From: Roseomonas sp.
Lineage (GTDB): Bacteria > Pseudomonadota > Alphaproteobacteria > Acetobacterales > Acetobacteraceae
Length of the DNA: 45,354 bases
NCBI GenBank assembly: GCA_020249465.1
Contig: JADCFP010000071.1
Location: forward strand, 1 to 45,354
Reading direction: 5' to 3'
Below the pieces are notes generated by a model, which saw only the letters and a list, made by a program, of their open reading frames with translations, had not been told where the DNA came from and searched no databases. Below are positions 8,571 through 16,099 of this stretch, piece by piece; the stretch's first letter is position 1, and every line of letters begins with the position of its first letter. The translations under genes were made by a program, and so were the position numbers.

Positions 8571-9251
8571 TTACTTCTTCTTCGCAGGCGCCTTGGCCGG
8601 CGCGGCGGCGCCAGCAGCAGGCGCCTTCTGCTTCGTTGCTTCCACCGGGCCAGGGGCGGCGGCAGGCGCTGTGTCATCAACCACGGTCGGCGCGGCGATG
8701 GACGCCACCATGAAGTCGCGGCCCACGATCACCGGTTTGGTGCCGAACTGATCCTTCACCGCGGACCAACGCAGGCCCGCACCGATCTGCGCTTCGGCCA
8801 GATCAAGCTCGAACTTCTCAGGCACCGAGTCAGGATCCGCCAGCACCTCAATTTCGCGGCGCACCACATTCAGCACGCCACCCGCCTTGATGCCGGGGCA
8901 GGTTTCTTCATGCAGGAAGGTCACCGGCACCTTCACGCGAATGCGTGAACCAGGCGCCAGGCGCTGAAAATCCACATGCAACGGACGATCCGTCACAGGA
9001 TGGAATTGCACATCGCGCATCAGGCAGCGTTCCGTATCGCCGCCCTTCACCGCAACTTCGTACAAATGCGATTGCCAACCGGCCTTGTGCAATTCCTTCA
9101 TCACATCGCGCGGGTCGAGGGCGATCAACGTCGCCTCACGCTTCGCGCCATAGATGACAGCGGGGACATGCCCCTCACGCCGAGTTGCGCGTGCCGCCCC
9201 CTTACCGGCCCGCCCGCGCGCTTCGGCTTCGATCCGTACAGTTTGGACCAT
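8571..9251 (-). CDS. rplY: 50S ribosomal protein L25 / general stress protein Ctc (long form)
   Basis: Binds 5S rRNA in the large ribosomal subunit. The 226-residue product is the long TL5/CTC type: an N-terminal L25 beta-barrel (about residues 1-95, with RKGAARATRREGHVPAVIYG-like features and DVQFHPVTDRPLHVDF) followed by a C-terminal TL5 domain (HEETCPGIKAGGVLNVVRREIEV). The last 45 residues are an Ala/Pro/Lys tail ending APAKKK, a low-complexity extension beyond the core family. Start ATG 9251 has GAAGGAG about 9 bases upstream and yields MVQTVRIEAE; a longer frame upstream is non-homologous. It shares the usual rplY-pth-ychF order, although a terminator separates it from pth. Confidence 0.95.
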   Translation of the reverse strand: MVQTVRIEAEARGRAGKGAARATRREGHVPAVIYGAKREATLIALDPRDVMKELHKAGWQSHLYEVAVKGGDTERCLMRDVQFHPVTDRPLHVDFQRLAPGSRIRVKVPVTFLHEETCPGIKAGGVLNVVRREIEVLADPDSVPEKFELDLAEAQIGAGLRWSAVKDQFGTKPVIVGRDFMVASIAAPTVVDDTAPAAAPGPVEATKQKAPAAGAAAPAKAPAKKK

Positions 9252-9286
9252 TGTCCGTGCTCCTTCGGGTTTTGATGGTGCCGCAA

Positions 9287-9302
9287 GGCGCCCCCAGGCG
9301 CC
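9287..9302 (-). repeat. Inverted repeat in the rplY upstream/leader region
   Basis: GGCGCC-CCCA-GGCGCC is a perfect 6-bp palindromic stem about 40 bases before the rplY start codon. The flanking CGCAAG/CAAGCG-like sequence could extend it imperfectly. It may be leader structure of the rplY mRNA or a 3' structure of the upstream phosphatase transcript; nothing distinguishes the two. Confidence 0.3.
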
Positions 9303-9384
9303 AAACAGCAAGCGCCGGCCTCCAGGGGTGCCAGCGCTGCGGAGCTTCTAGGGGAAGGGCCGGCATGGCGCAAGCGCCCTTAGT

Positions 9385-9957
9385 TTAGGATATTGCGGGC
9401 AAATGGCTCGGCGTGATTGACCAAACCTTGCCCGCTGCCGGCGGTTCGCACCACAACGGCAGCGCATTGGGCGTGCGCACATTCGGCACATGCCCGAGTG
9501 CGAGGCGCAGCGCGCGGAACAGCGCACCATGCGCCACCACCAAAACGGGGCCTGGCTTGGCGGTGGCGCGGTTCACCGCCGCCACGGCGCGGTCATGCAG
9601 GGTTTGAAAGCTCTCTGCCCCTTCCGGCGTGAAGCTGCCTTCGATCCAGCTATCATACCAATCGCCCATGGGCTGGCCTTCTTCCACGCCAAAGCCCACT
9701 TCCATCAACCCCGCATCGGTCGCCACCGGCAGCGCCAGCGCTTCCGCCACAATCTCAGCCGTGCGCAAAGCGCGGCTGAGTGGTGAGGCGATGATGGTCG
9801 CGATCCCTCGATCCACCAGCGCGAGTGCCGCGCGCCGCGCCTGGGAAATCCCGACCGCATTCAGCGGAATATCCGTATGCCCTTGGCTCCGCCCTTCGGC
9901 GTTCCAATCGGTCTCCCCATGGCGGAGGAACCAGAAGGCGGTCGGGCTCAGGCTCAC
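9385..9957 (-). CDS. Histidine phosphatase (phosphoglycerate mutase-like) family protein
   Basis: A 190-residue phosphohydrolase of the cofactor-independent-of-metal, phosphohistidine type. The catalytic RHGET motif is at residues 12-16 (H13 would be phosphorylated), followed by QGHTDIPLNAVGISQA. SPLSRALRTAEI holds the second arginine, and the second histidine is in VVAHGALFRAL. The substrate is not determined; relatives act on sugar phosphates, phosphoglycerate or alpha-ribazole phosphate. No cobalamin genes are nearby, so a CobC role is not supported. The start is GTG 9957, overlapping the stop of the glutathione S-transferase gene by 4 bases, so the two are translationally coupled. Confidence 0.9.
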   Translation of the reverse strand: MSLSPTAFWFLRHGETDWNAEGRSQGHTDIPLNAVGISQARRAALALVDRGIATIIASPLSRALRTAEIVAEALALPVATDAGLMEVGFGVEEGQPMGDWYDSWIEGSFTPEGAESFQTLHDRAVAAVNRATAKPGPVLVVAHGALFRALRLALGHVPNVRTPNALPLWCEPPAAGKVWSITPSHLPAIS

Positions 9958-10571
9958 GCTAGGCCTTCCGCCTTCATCGTGCGCTGCACAGCGGGCCGCG
10001 CATTCATGCGCGCATAATGCGCCGCGACATTGGCCGGCAGTTGCTTATTCAAGCGCGCCGCCCACCAGAAACTGACATAGAACAGAGCCGTATCCGCGAA
10101 GGAATAAGTGCCAGCGAGCCATTCCTTGCCTTCAAGCGCCTTATCCATCACGCCAAGGCCTTTTTGGAAAATCTCCTCACCCCGCGCCTTCACCGCTTCA
10201 TGATCCGCCTCCGATGGCGCAAAATTCGCCGGGCGGAACATGCGCGAAAAGCCCTGCATATGCATGGTGGCCACACAATAATCGGTCGCCTCCAAGGCCC
10301 GCGCCTGCGCATCCGTGCCGGACGGCATCAAACCGGCCGAGGGAAAGCGCGACGCCAGCCAAAAGGCAATCGCAGGATATTCGGTCAGCACCGAACCATC
10401 ATCGCGCTGCAAGGTCGGCACCTTGGATTTCGGATTTACCGAGGTGAAGCCAGGTTGGAATTGCGCGCCTTCGCGCAAATTCACGGCAACCGCTTCATAA
10501 GGCGCGCCAATTTCTTCCAGCATCACATGGATACCGATGGAACACGCCCCTGGCGCATAAAACAGCTTCAT
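9954..10571 (-). CDS. Glutathione S-transferase family protein
   Basis: A 205-residue two-domain GST. The N-terminal thioredoxin-like domain starts MKLFYAPGACSIGIHVMLEEIG, with Tyr5 and Cys10 in the positions used by bacterial beta-class enzymes. SKVPTLQRDDGSVLTEYPAI holds the cis-proline and the glutathione gamma-glutamyl-binding residues. An all-helical C-terminal domain includes the N-capping motif in YSFADTALFYVSFW. It probably conjugates glutathione to electrophiles or reduces peroxides; the substrate is unknown. It sits 26 bases downstream of prs and overlaps the histidine phosphatase gene. Confidence 0.9.
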   Translation of the reverse strand: MKLFYAPGACSIGIHVMLEEIGAPYEAVAVNLREGAQFQPGFTSVNPKSKVPTLQRDDGSVLTEYPAIAFWLASRFPSAGLMPSGTDAQARALEATDYCVATMHMQGFSRMFRPANFAPSEADHEAVKARGEEIFQKGLGVMDKALEGKEWLAGTYSFADTALFYVSFWWAARLNKQLPANVAAHYARMNARPAVQRTMKAEGLA

Positions 10572-10597
10572 GATCGCAACCCCTTCCGATGATTATT

Positions 10598-11530
10598 CTA
10601 ATTGAACAGAGACGAGACCGAGCTTTCTTCACTGATCCGCTTCATCGCTTCCGCGATCAGCGGCGCAATCGTGAGCTGGCGGATATTGCGCGAAACGCGC
10701 ACGGCTTCTGTCGCCTGGATGCTATCCGTCACGGTCATCATTTCAACCGGCGCGGCACCAATCCGCGCCACCGCACCGCCCGAGAAAACGCCATGCGTCA
10801 CATAAACACCGACCGAACGCGCGCCATTCTTCAACAGCGCCTCAGCCGCATTGCAAAGCGTGCCGCCGGAGTCGACAATATCATCCACCAGCAGGCAATC
10901 GCGGCCTTCCACTTCACCGATCACATTCATCACTTCGGAAACGCCAGCACGTGGACGGCGCTTGTCAATGATGGCCAGGTCCACACCCAGGCGCGCGGCA
11001 ATGGCGCGCGCGCGCACCACACCGCCCACATCGGGGGAGACGATCATCAATTCCCGACCCGCATAGCGTTCCTGAATATCACGCGAATAAAGGGGTGCCA
11101 CGAAAAGATTATCCACCGGGATATCGAAAAATCCCTGAATCTGCGCCGCATGCAAATCCATGGTCAGCACGCGGTTCGCACCTGCCGCGGTGATCAGATT
11201 TGCCACCAGCTTCGCGCTGATGGGCGTGCGGGGGCCTGATTTCCGGTCCTGCCTGGCATAGCCGAAATAGGGGATCACCGCGGTTATGCGCCGCGCACTG
11301 CCGCGCTTCAGCGCATCCAGCGTGATCAGCAATTCCATCAGATTGTCATTGGCGGGGTAGGAAGTGGATTGAATAACAAACACATCCTCACCACGCACAT
11401 TCTCATGAATTTCGACAAAAACTTCCAAATCGGCGAAGCGCCGGATGGACGCATTGGTGAGCGCGATACCGCAAGCGGCGGCCACAGCTTCGGCCAGGGG
11501 GCGGTTGCTGTTGCAGGCAACAATCTTCAT
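10598..11530 (-). CDS. prs: Ribose-phosphate pyrophosphokinase
   Basis: Makes PRPP from ribose 5-phosphate and ATP for nucleotide, histidine, tryptophan and NAD synthesis. The 310-residue protein starts [15 protein letters not shown], the typical alphaproteobacterial N-terminus; a GTG six codons upstream is less likely. Family motifs are all present: [38 protein letters not shown], the metal-binding histidine in [18 protein letters not shown], and the PRPP loop [10 protein letters not shown]. The 99-base gap upstream could hold a promoter: the minus strand has TTTACA, but with no good -10 at 17 bases. Confidence 0.97.
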   Translation of the reverse strand: MKIVACNSNRPLAEAVAAACGIALTNASIRRFADLEVFVEIHENVRGEDVFVIQSTSYPANDNLMELLITLDALKRGSARRITAVIPYFGYARQDRKSGPRTPISAKLVANLITAAGANRVLTMDLHAAQIQGFFDIPVDNLFVAPLYSRDIQERYAGRELMIVSPDVGGVVRARAIAARLGVDLAIIDKRRPRAGVSEVMNVIGEVEGRDCLLVDDIVDSGGTLCNAAEALLKNGARSVGVYVTHGVFSGGAVARIGAAPVEMMTVTDSIQATEAVRVSRNIRQLTIAPLIAEAMKRISEESSVSSLFN

Positions 11531-11629
11531 GCCGGGGGGACTCCGCACGCGGGGGCAATAACTTGAGAAGGACGCCTACCTAGCAACGTGACGCTTTTGT
11601 GTAAATCGCGCGCCCCACTTTGTGCCAGA

Positions 11630-13498
11630 TTACGCATCCTCCAGCTTCGCCGAAAGCTCCAGCCATTCCTCCTCCAACCCCGCCACTTCCTTGGCAATGG
11701 CGGCGCGGCGGGTATTGGCCCAGGCGATATCTTCGGCCTTGAAGCGGGCATAGGTATCAGGGTCCGCGAGCCGCTTTTCGATCAGCGCAGCCTCCTTCCC
11801 CAGTTTTTCCAGCGCGGCTTCCACCGCCTTCAAGCGTGCACGCAGGGGTTGCAAGGCGGCGCGGTTTTCAGCCCTTTCGCGCCGCGCCTCAGCGCGCACC
11901 CCGCCGGGCTCCCCACGCGGCGCCGTACCGCGCGCACGTTCGGCCAACAGCGCGCGATATTCATCCAAATCGCCATCGAAGCTGGTCACCGTGCCATCGG
12001 CCACCAGCCAGAGCCGATCCGCCACGAGTTCCACCAAATGCGGATCATGCGTAATCAGCACCACCGCGCCTTCAAAATCCGCCAGCGCCTTCACCAGCGC
12101 ATCACGCGCATCAATATCCAGATGGTTCGTCGGTTCATCCAGGATCAGCATGTGCGGCGCATCGCGTGTCGTGAGCGACAATAACAGCCGCGCCTTTTCC
12201 CCACCGGAAAGCTGCACCACCCGCGTATCCGCCCTATCCGCATCCAGCCCGAAACGCGCCAATTGCGCGCGGCACGCGGTTTCAGTCGCCTTCGGTAGCG
12301 CGGCCTGCATGTGCGTAAGCGGCGTGCCGTTGAGGTCCAATTCCTCGGCCTGGTGCTGCGCGAAATAACCAACGCGCAGGCGGTTATTGCGAAACACCTC
12401 CCCGCCCGAGACATCAAGCCGGCCCGCCAGCAACTTCGCGAGCGTGGATTTGCCATTGCCATTGGCGCCCAGCAACGCCACACGATCTTCCTGATCCAGC
12501 CGTAGCGACAAATTCCGCAACACCGGCGGCCCGCCATACCCCACCGAAGCGCGATTGACCGACAAGATCGGCGGCGCCAAAGCCTCCGGCGCCGGAAAGG
12601 CAAAACGCACGGGCGTGTCTTCCACAAGCGCTTCCACCGCGGGCATACGCTCCAGAGCTGTAAGCCGAGATTGCGCCTGGCGCGCCTTGGTCGCCTTGGC
12701 GCGAAAGCGATCCACAAAAGACTGAATGCGCGCGCGTTCCGATATCAGCTTCGCATTCTGCGCCTGCTGCTGCGCCTGGCGTTCCGCCCGAATGCGCAAG
12801 AAATCCGCGAAATTCCCAGAATATAGCGTAATGCCCCCGCGATCGAGATGCGCAATCGCATCCACGCAGCGTTCCAACAAACCACGGTCATGGCTGACAA
12901 CAATCGCCGCCCCCGGAAACCGCGCGAGCCAGCCTTCCAGCCAGAGCGTCGCCTCCAAATCCAGATGGTTTGTTGGTTCGTCCAACAACAACAAATCCGG
13001 TTCCAGAAACAAGGCGCGCGCGAGTGCCACACGCATGCGCCACCCGCCAGAAAATTCCGCCAAAGGCCGCGCCTGTGCCGCAGCATCAAAACCAAGCCCG
13101 GAAAGCACGGCCGCCGCGCGCGCCGGCGCACTATCGGCACGGATCGCGATCAGCCTTTCATGAATTTCAGCAACCCGCCCAGGATCAGCAGTGCCATCCG
13201 CTTCCATGAGCAATGCCGCGCGTTCGGTATCCGCGGCCAGCACGGCTTCCAACAGGCTCGCCACCCCCGCCGGCGCTTCCTGCGCCACATGGCCCATGCG
13301 CGCACGCGCCGAGAGCCTGATCTCCCCCCCATCCGGCTGCAATTCACCCACAATGGCACGCAACAAAGTGGATTTTCCGGCGCCATTGCGGCCAATGAGG
13401 CCAATCTTGCGCCCAACATCCACCTGCAGGCCCGCCCCTTCGAGCAAAGCCCGCCCGCCAAGACGAATGGTGAGATCACGGATGGTCAGAACAGTCAT
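11630..13498 (-). CDS. ABC-F family ATPase (YheS/Uup-like), ribosome-associated
   Basis: A 622-residue soluble protein with two ABC ATPase domains and no membrane segments, as in ABC-F translation factors. Domain 1 has Walker A GRNGAGKST (residues 36-44), signature FSGGWRMRVALARAL and Walker B LLLLDEPTNHLD. Domain 2 has GANGNGKST, LSGGEKARLLLSL and MLILDEPTNHLDIDA. Between them is the charged P-site tRNA interaction motif linker (about residues 240-300, RIQSFVDRFRAKATKARQAQSRL). A C-terminal coiled coil (about 540-622, RLKAVEAALEKLGKEAALIEKRL) is as in Uup/YheS. The DDGTVTSFDGDLDEYR-like segment before the tail is also typical. Assignment to a named subfamily is not certain. Confidence 0.92.
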   Translation of the reverse strand: MTVLTIRDLTIRLGGRALLEGAGLQVDVGRKIGLIGRNGAGKSTLLRAIVGELQPDGGEIRLSARARMGHVAQEAPAGVASLLEAVLAADTERAALLMEADGTADPGRVAEIHERLIAIRADSAPARAAAVLSGLGFDAAAQARPLAEFSGGWRMRVALARALFLEPDLLLLDEPTNHLDLEATLWLEGWLARFPGAAIVVSHDRGLLERCVDAIAHLDRGGITLYSGNFADFLRIRAERQAQQQAQNAKLISERARIQSFVDRFRAKATKARQAQSRLTALERMPAVEALVEDTPVRFAFPAPEALAPPILSVNRASVGYGGPPVLRNLSLRLDQEDRVALLGANGNGKSTLAKLLAGRLDVSGGEVFRNNRLRVGYFAQHQAEELDLNGTPLTHMQAALPKATETACRAQLARFGLDADRADTRVVQLSGGEKARLLLSLTTRDAPHMLILDEPTNHLDIDARDALVKALADFEGAVVLITHDPHLVELVADRLWLVADGTVTSFDGDLDEYRALLAERARGTAPRGEPGGVRAEARRERAENRAALQPLRARLKAVEAALEKLGKEAALIEKRLADPDTYARFKAEDIAWANTRRAAIAKEVAGLEEEWLELSAKLEDA

Positions 13499-13543
13499 GG
13501 ACGCGGGTTGTGGGGCAGAGGGGGGGATGCGTCAAAGGGGAGG

Positions 13544-13560
13544 CGGGGGCGCTGCCCCCG
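13544..13560. repeat. GC-rich palindrome downstream of the AAA/DUF4143 gene
   Basis: CGGGGGC-GCT-GCCCCCG is a 7-bp perfect stem in the 98-base gap between the ABC-F start and the AAA/DUF4143 stop. C-rich runs flank it. There is no T tract on either strand. It resembles the GC-rich interspersed palindromes common in high-GC alphaproteobacteria; only one copy of this exact form was noticed. Confidence 0.4.
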
Positions 13561-13596
13561 ATTCTCCCCCCAACCAAATGCCTGAAGCCCCAGCGG

Positions 13597-15033
13597 TTAC
13601 GCCGGTCTTCCTTCTATGACGTTTCGCCCAATCTGATAGCAATGCAAAGCACATGGGAAATGGCGTATTACCACGCCATCCACCGTCGTCTCGGCTGTCT
13701 TGCTACGGGTTGATGCGCCAACAGGCACAGGATGGCGCGGGTTCTTCCGGGCAAACTCTATCAGTCCCTTCAATTCGCTTGGGCTATCCACAAAGCGATC
13801 CGACCATTTGATTTCATAGGCCCAGGCCGGCCGAAAGGTAGCCGCGTCCACGCGAACCAGGTCAACCTCCCGATCCTGTCGGCCCGATTTCCAACGCGCG
13901 TAATGGATATTGCTCAACTGGTCGGAATGGAACCACTGGCTGAAGATGGCGGTCTCAGCCATATTGCCCATCGCCTCATCATCTTCGGTAAGCGAGGCGA
14001 ACAATGCCGCCCTCATGGAAGGGTTTGTCAGATACGCCTTGAACCGGCGCATTCTTTGGAATGTGCGACCGGAATCATCAACGCGGCGAACGCGGACAAT
14101 CAGGAACGCAGCTTCAAGATATTCTAGATAGCGAGAAATGGTATTCTTCGCTACGCCCGAGCTTGATGCTAGGCCTTCAAGGCTGATCTCTTGGCCGGAA
14201 TGATAGGCAATGGTTGTAAATAGGCGATTGAGCTCCTGAATATCCTGGATACCGTATAGGCTTGGCAGGTCGCGCAGCAGCACCTTGTCTACAATGTCTC
14301 GGCCAAGGTATCGCCGAACATCCGCGCGTATTTGCTGGTTGAATACCGCTTCTGGATATCCACCAAAATTCAGATAGTCGATGAAAGCGCGGTTGAGCGC
14401 GCCAATGTCTGTGGTCATGAACCGGCGGTTCTGCCCTTGGTGGTTGGGGCGGATCAGTTCCTTCTCCAACCCCTGAAAATCAAGGAATTCAGCGAATGTC
14501 AGTGGGGGGAGGAAAAAGTCGGTGAAACGCCCTGCGCCGGACTCGTGACTCTTGAGACGTAACGCGGCGGCCGCTGAACCCGAGGCTATGAAGCGTGTAT
14601 TCGGGAACCTATCCGTCAAAACCTTCAGGTGAACTTCCCAGTCTTTCAGGTACTGAATTTCGTCGAAAATTATGATCCGACGATCTGATGCCGTATGGCC
14701 GGTCTGCTTCTCAAAAAGGGAGATCAACCGTTCAAGCGGCATGGCGCTGTAGAGCGGGGTATCAATAGAGGCAAAAAGGATGTTCTTTGGTGGAAACCCC
14801 TCCTTCAGCGCATGTCTTACCAACTGTTCCAGCATGACCGTCTTGCCGACGCGCCTTGGCCCCATAAGGATCAGCGCGCGGCGAACGCCCCAGTTCAGGG
14901 CAAGCTCTCTGAAATTCGCGAAATATGCCCGCGTATGGGCAAAGTCCGTGCCAATGGCGCCACGTTGATCAGCCCACCAAGGGTTGTCACGCTCTAGGCT
15001 TTGCAGAATGTCTTTTTCGGCTATTTCCAGCAT
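13597..15033 (-). CDS. ATP-binding protein: AAA_14 ATPase plus DUF4143, possible PD-(D/E)XK domain
   Basis: About 478 residues (481 if GTG 15042 is used; GGTGG spacing favours ATG 15033). Numbered from the GTG start, the N-terminal AAA ATPase has Walker A GPRRVGKT (61-68), Walker B IIIFDEIQ (123-130) and a sensor-like FIASGSAAAAL. Then come a winged-helix-like segment (ISLEGLASSSGVAKNTISRYLEYLEAA) and the C-terminal DUF4143 part. The latter contains DREVDLVRV and YEIKWSDR, an E/D plus ExK arrangement like PD-(D/E)XK nucleases. Family members are widespread, often strain-specific, and functionally unproven; some sit with defence or toxin-like loci. The codon use is less GC-rich: 14041-14160 is about 52% G+C by hand count, against roughly 70% in a hemE stretch (34501-34560). 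It lies next to tRNA-Leu, suggesting acquisition. Confidence 0.88.
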   Translation of the reverse strand: MLEIAEKDILQSLERDNPWWADQRGAIGTDFAHTRAYFANFRELALNWGVRRALILMGPRRVGKTVMLEQLVRHALKEGFPPKNILFASIDTPLYSAMPLERLISLFEKQTGHTASDRRIIIFDEIQYLKDWEVHLKVLTDRFPNTRFIASGSAAAALRLKSHESGAGRFTDFFLPPLTFAEFLDFQGLEKELIRPNHQGQNRRFMTTDIGALNRAFIDYLNFGGYPEAVFNQQIRADVRRYLGRDIVDKVLLRDLPSLYGIQDIQELNRLFTTIAYHSGQEISLEGLASSSGVAKNTISRYLEYLEAAFLIVRVRRVDDSGRTFQRMRRFKAYLTNPSMRAALFASLTEDDEAMGNMAETAIFSQWFHSDQLSNIHYARWKSGRQDREVDLVRVDAATFRPAWAYEIKWSDRFVDSPSELKGLIEFARKNPRHPVPVGASTRSKTAETTVDGVVIRHFPCALHCYQIGRNVIEGRPA

Positions 15034-15052
15034 GTCATCCACCCATGTTCAA

Positions 15053-15081
15053 ATAGTATCATGGTGCTAAAATTATCTCAA
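15053..15081 (-). promoter_or_regulatory. Sigma-70-type promoter for the AAA/DUF4143 gene
   Basis: On the minus strand TTGAGA (15081-15076), a 17-base spacer and TACTAT (15058-15053) match -35 and -10 boxes at ideal spacing. A start near 15046 would leave only about a dozen bases before ATG 15033. The surrounding DNA is AT-rich. Confidence 0.6.
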
Positions 15082-15248
15082 CAAAATTGGCAAGAGACTG
15101 ATTATGCTTGAAAAATCCTGTATGAATAGTAATCCGAAAGCCGGTTTCAGCGGGCAGCGCCCCCAAGCCACTCCCTAACCCCACGCTTGACGCCCCACCC
15201 CCCAGCGCGTAAATGCGCGCGTCTCGCCGCAAGGCGCCGGCCCCCTTT

Positions 15249-15335
15249 GCCCAGGTGGCGGAATTGGTAGACGCGCAGGTTTCAGGTACCTGTGGCCGCA
15301 AGGCTGTGAAGGTTCGAGTCCTTTCCTGGGCACCA
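15249..15335 (+). tRNA. tRNA-Leu (anticodon CAG)
   Basis: An 87-base class II tRNA. The acceptor stem GCCCAGG (15249-15255) pairs with CCTGGGC (15325-15331), followed by A and an encoded CCA. The D-arm is GGCGGAATTGGTAGACGC. The anticodon stem CAGGT/ACCTG surrounds TTCAGGT with anticodon CAG at 15283-15285, reading CUG. A long variable arm (TGGCCGCAAGGCTGT) and the T-loop GGTTCGAGTCC are present. CUG is the dominant Leu codon in such genomes. A T-rich stretch (GTTTTTCTC) follows. Confidence 0.97.
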
Positions 15336-15364
15336 GTTTTTCTCTTGCTCAAGCGGCGCGACCA

Positions 15365-16021
15365 ATGGGTTCCACCTTATTCTCCCATGCCGGCGTGACC
15401 ATCCGGCTTCACCGTAATGATTTGCCGGATGGCCTGGATTTGGGCCGTGTGGTCGCCATTGATACGGAAACCATGGGGCTGAACCCGCATCGGGACCGGC
15501 TTTGCCTGGTGCAGCTATCTTCGGGCGATGGGTCCGCGCATCTGGTGCAAATCAGCCCAACTTCGCTTGGTGGGCGTGGGGCGGATGCGCCCAATCTGAA
15601 GAAGTTGTTGTCTGATCCGGCGGTCACCAAGTTGTTTCATTTCGCGCGGTTTGATGTCGCGGCGTTGTATCATGCGCTTGGTGTTGTCACGGCGCCGGTG
15701 ATTTGCACCAAAATCGCCGCCAAGCTGGTGCGGACTTTTACCGATAGGCATGGGCTCAAGGATTTGTGCCGGGAATTGCTGGGGGTGGAAATTTCCAAGC
15801 AGCAGCAGACGTCTGATTGGGGTGCGGCGGAACTCACTACGGAACAAATGGCCTATGCCGCTTCTGATGTGCTGCATTTGCATGCGCTTTGGGCCAAGCT
15901 TGAAGGCTTGTTGAAGCGTGAAGGGCGGCTGGATTTGGCGGAAGCCTGTTTCCGCTTCCTGCCGGCGCGCGGGCGGCTTGATCTGCTGGGTTATGAGGAC
16001 CCAGATATCTTTCACCACTAA
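15365..16021 (+). CDS. nrnC: Small RNase D-type 3'-5' exonuclease, NrnC-like
   Basis: A 218-residue DEDDy exonuclease. Exo I is AIDTETMGL, exo II is FHFARFDVAALYHAL, and exo III is YAASDVLHLHAL with the catalytic Tyr. It has one exonuclease domain and no HRDC domains, unlike the roughly 370-residue E. coli RNase D. This compact form is characteristic of alphaproteobacterial NrnC, known to degrade dinucleotides as the last step of RNA and cyclic-di-GMP breakdown. Other conserved pieces are the CTKIAAKLVRTFTDRHGLKDLC segment and QQTSDWGAAELT. It starts 29 bases after tRNA-Leu. Automated annotation would usually call it ribonuclease D; the NrnC assignment rests on length and motifs. Confidence 0.85.
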   Translation: MGSTLFSHAGVTIRLHRNDLPDGLDLGRVVAIDTETMGLNPHRDRLCLVQLSSGDGSAHLVQISPTSLGGRGADAPNLKKLLSDPAVTKLFHFARFDVAALYHALGVVTAPVICTKIAAKLVRTFTDRHGLKDLCRELLGVEISKQQQTSDWGAAELTTEQMAYAASDVLHLHALWAKLEGLLKREGRLDLAEACFRFLPARGRLDLLGYEDPDIFHH

Positions 16022-16067
16022 ACGCCTCTGGCATTTTTTTTGCAGGGCCGGCGCCAGAATTTATTGA

Positions 16068-16096
16068 CCCTTGAGGGCCCTCGCCTCATACAAGGG
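16068..16096 (+). promoter_or_regulatory. Possible hairpin covering the kdsD ribosome binding site
   Basis: CCCTTG (16068-16073) can pair with CAAGGG (16091-16096), which includes the AAGGG ribosome binding region just before GTG 16100. The loop contains the palindrome GAGGGCCCTC (16073-16082). An eight-T run (16033-16040) lies upstream. Translational control is possible but untested. Confidence 0.3.
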
Positions 16097-16099
16097 GGC

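Noticed and set aside
11109-11117. TTATCCACC inside prs, an 8/9 DnaA box
   Set aside because: It is isolated in coding sequence. Similar 8/9 matches in dnaQ (35194-35202) and coaE (35841-35849) show the background rate, so only the clustered boxes before hemE are called.
13499-15335. tRNA-Leu as an integration site with a duplicated 3' end
   Set aside because: No repeat of the tRNA 3' end and no integrase gene were found across the DUF4143 gene.
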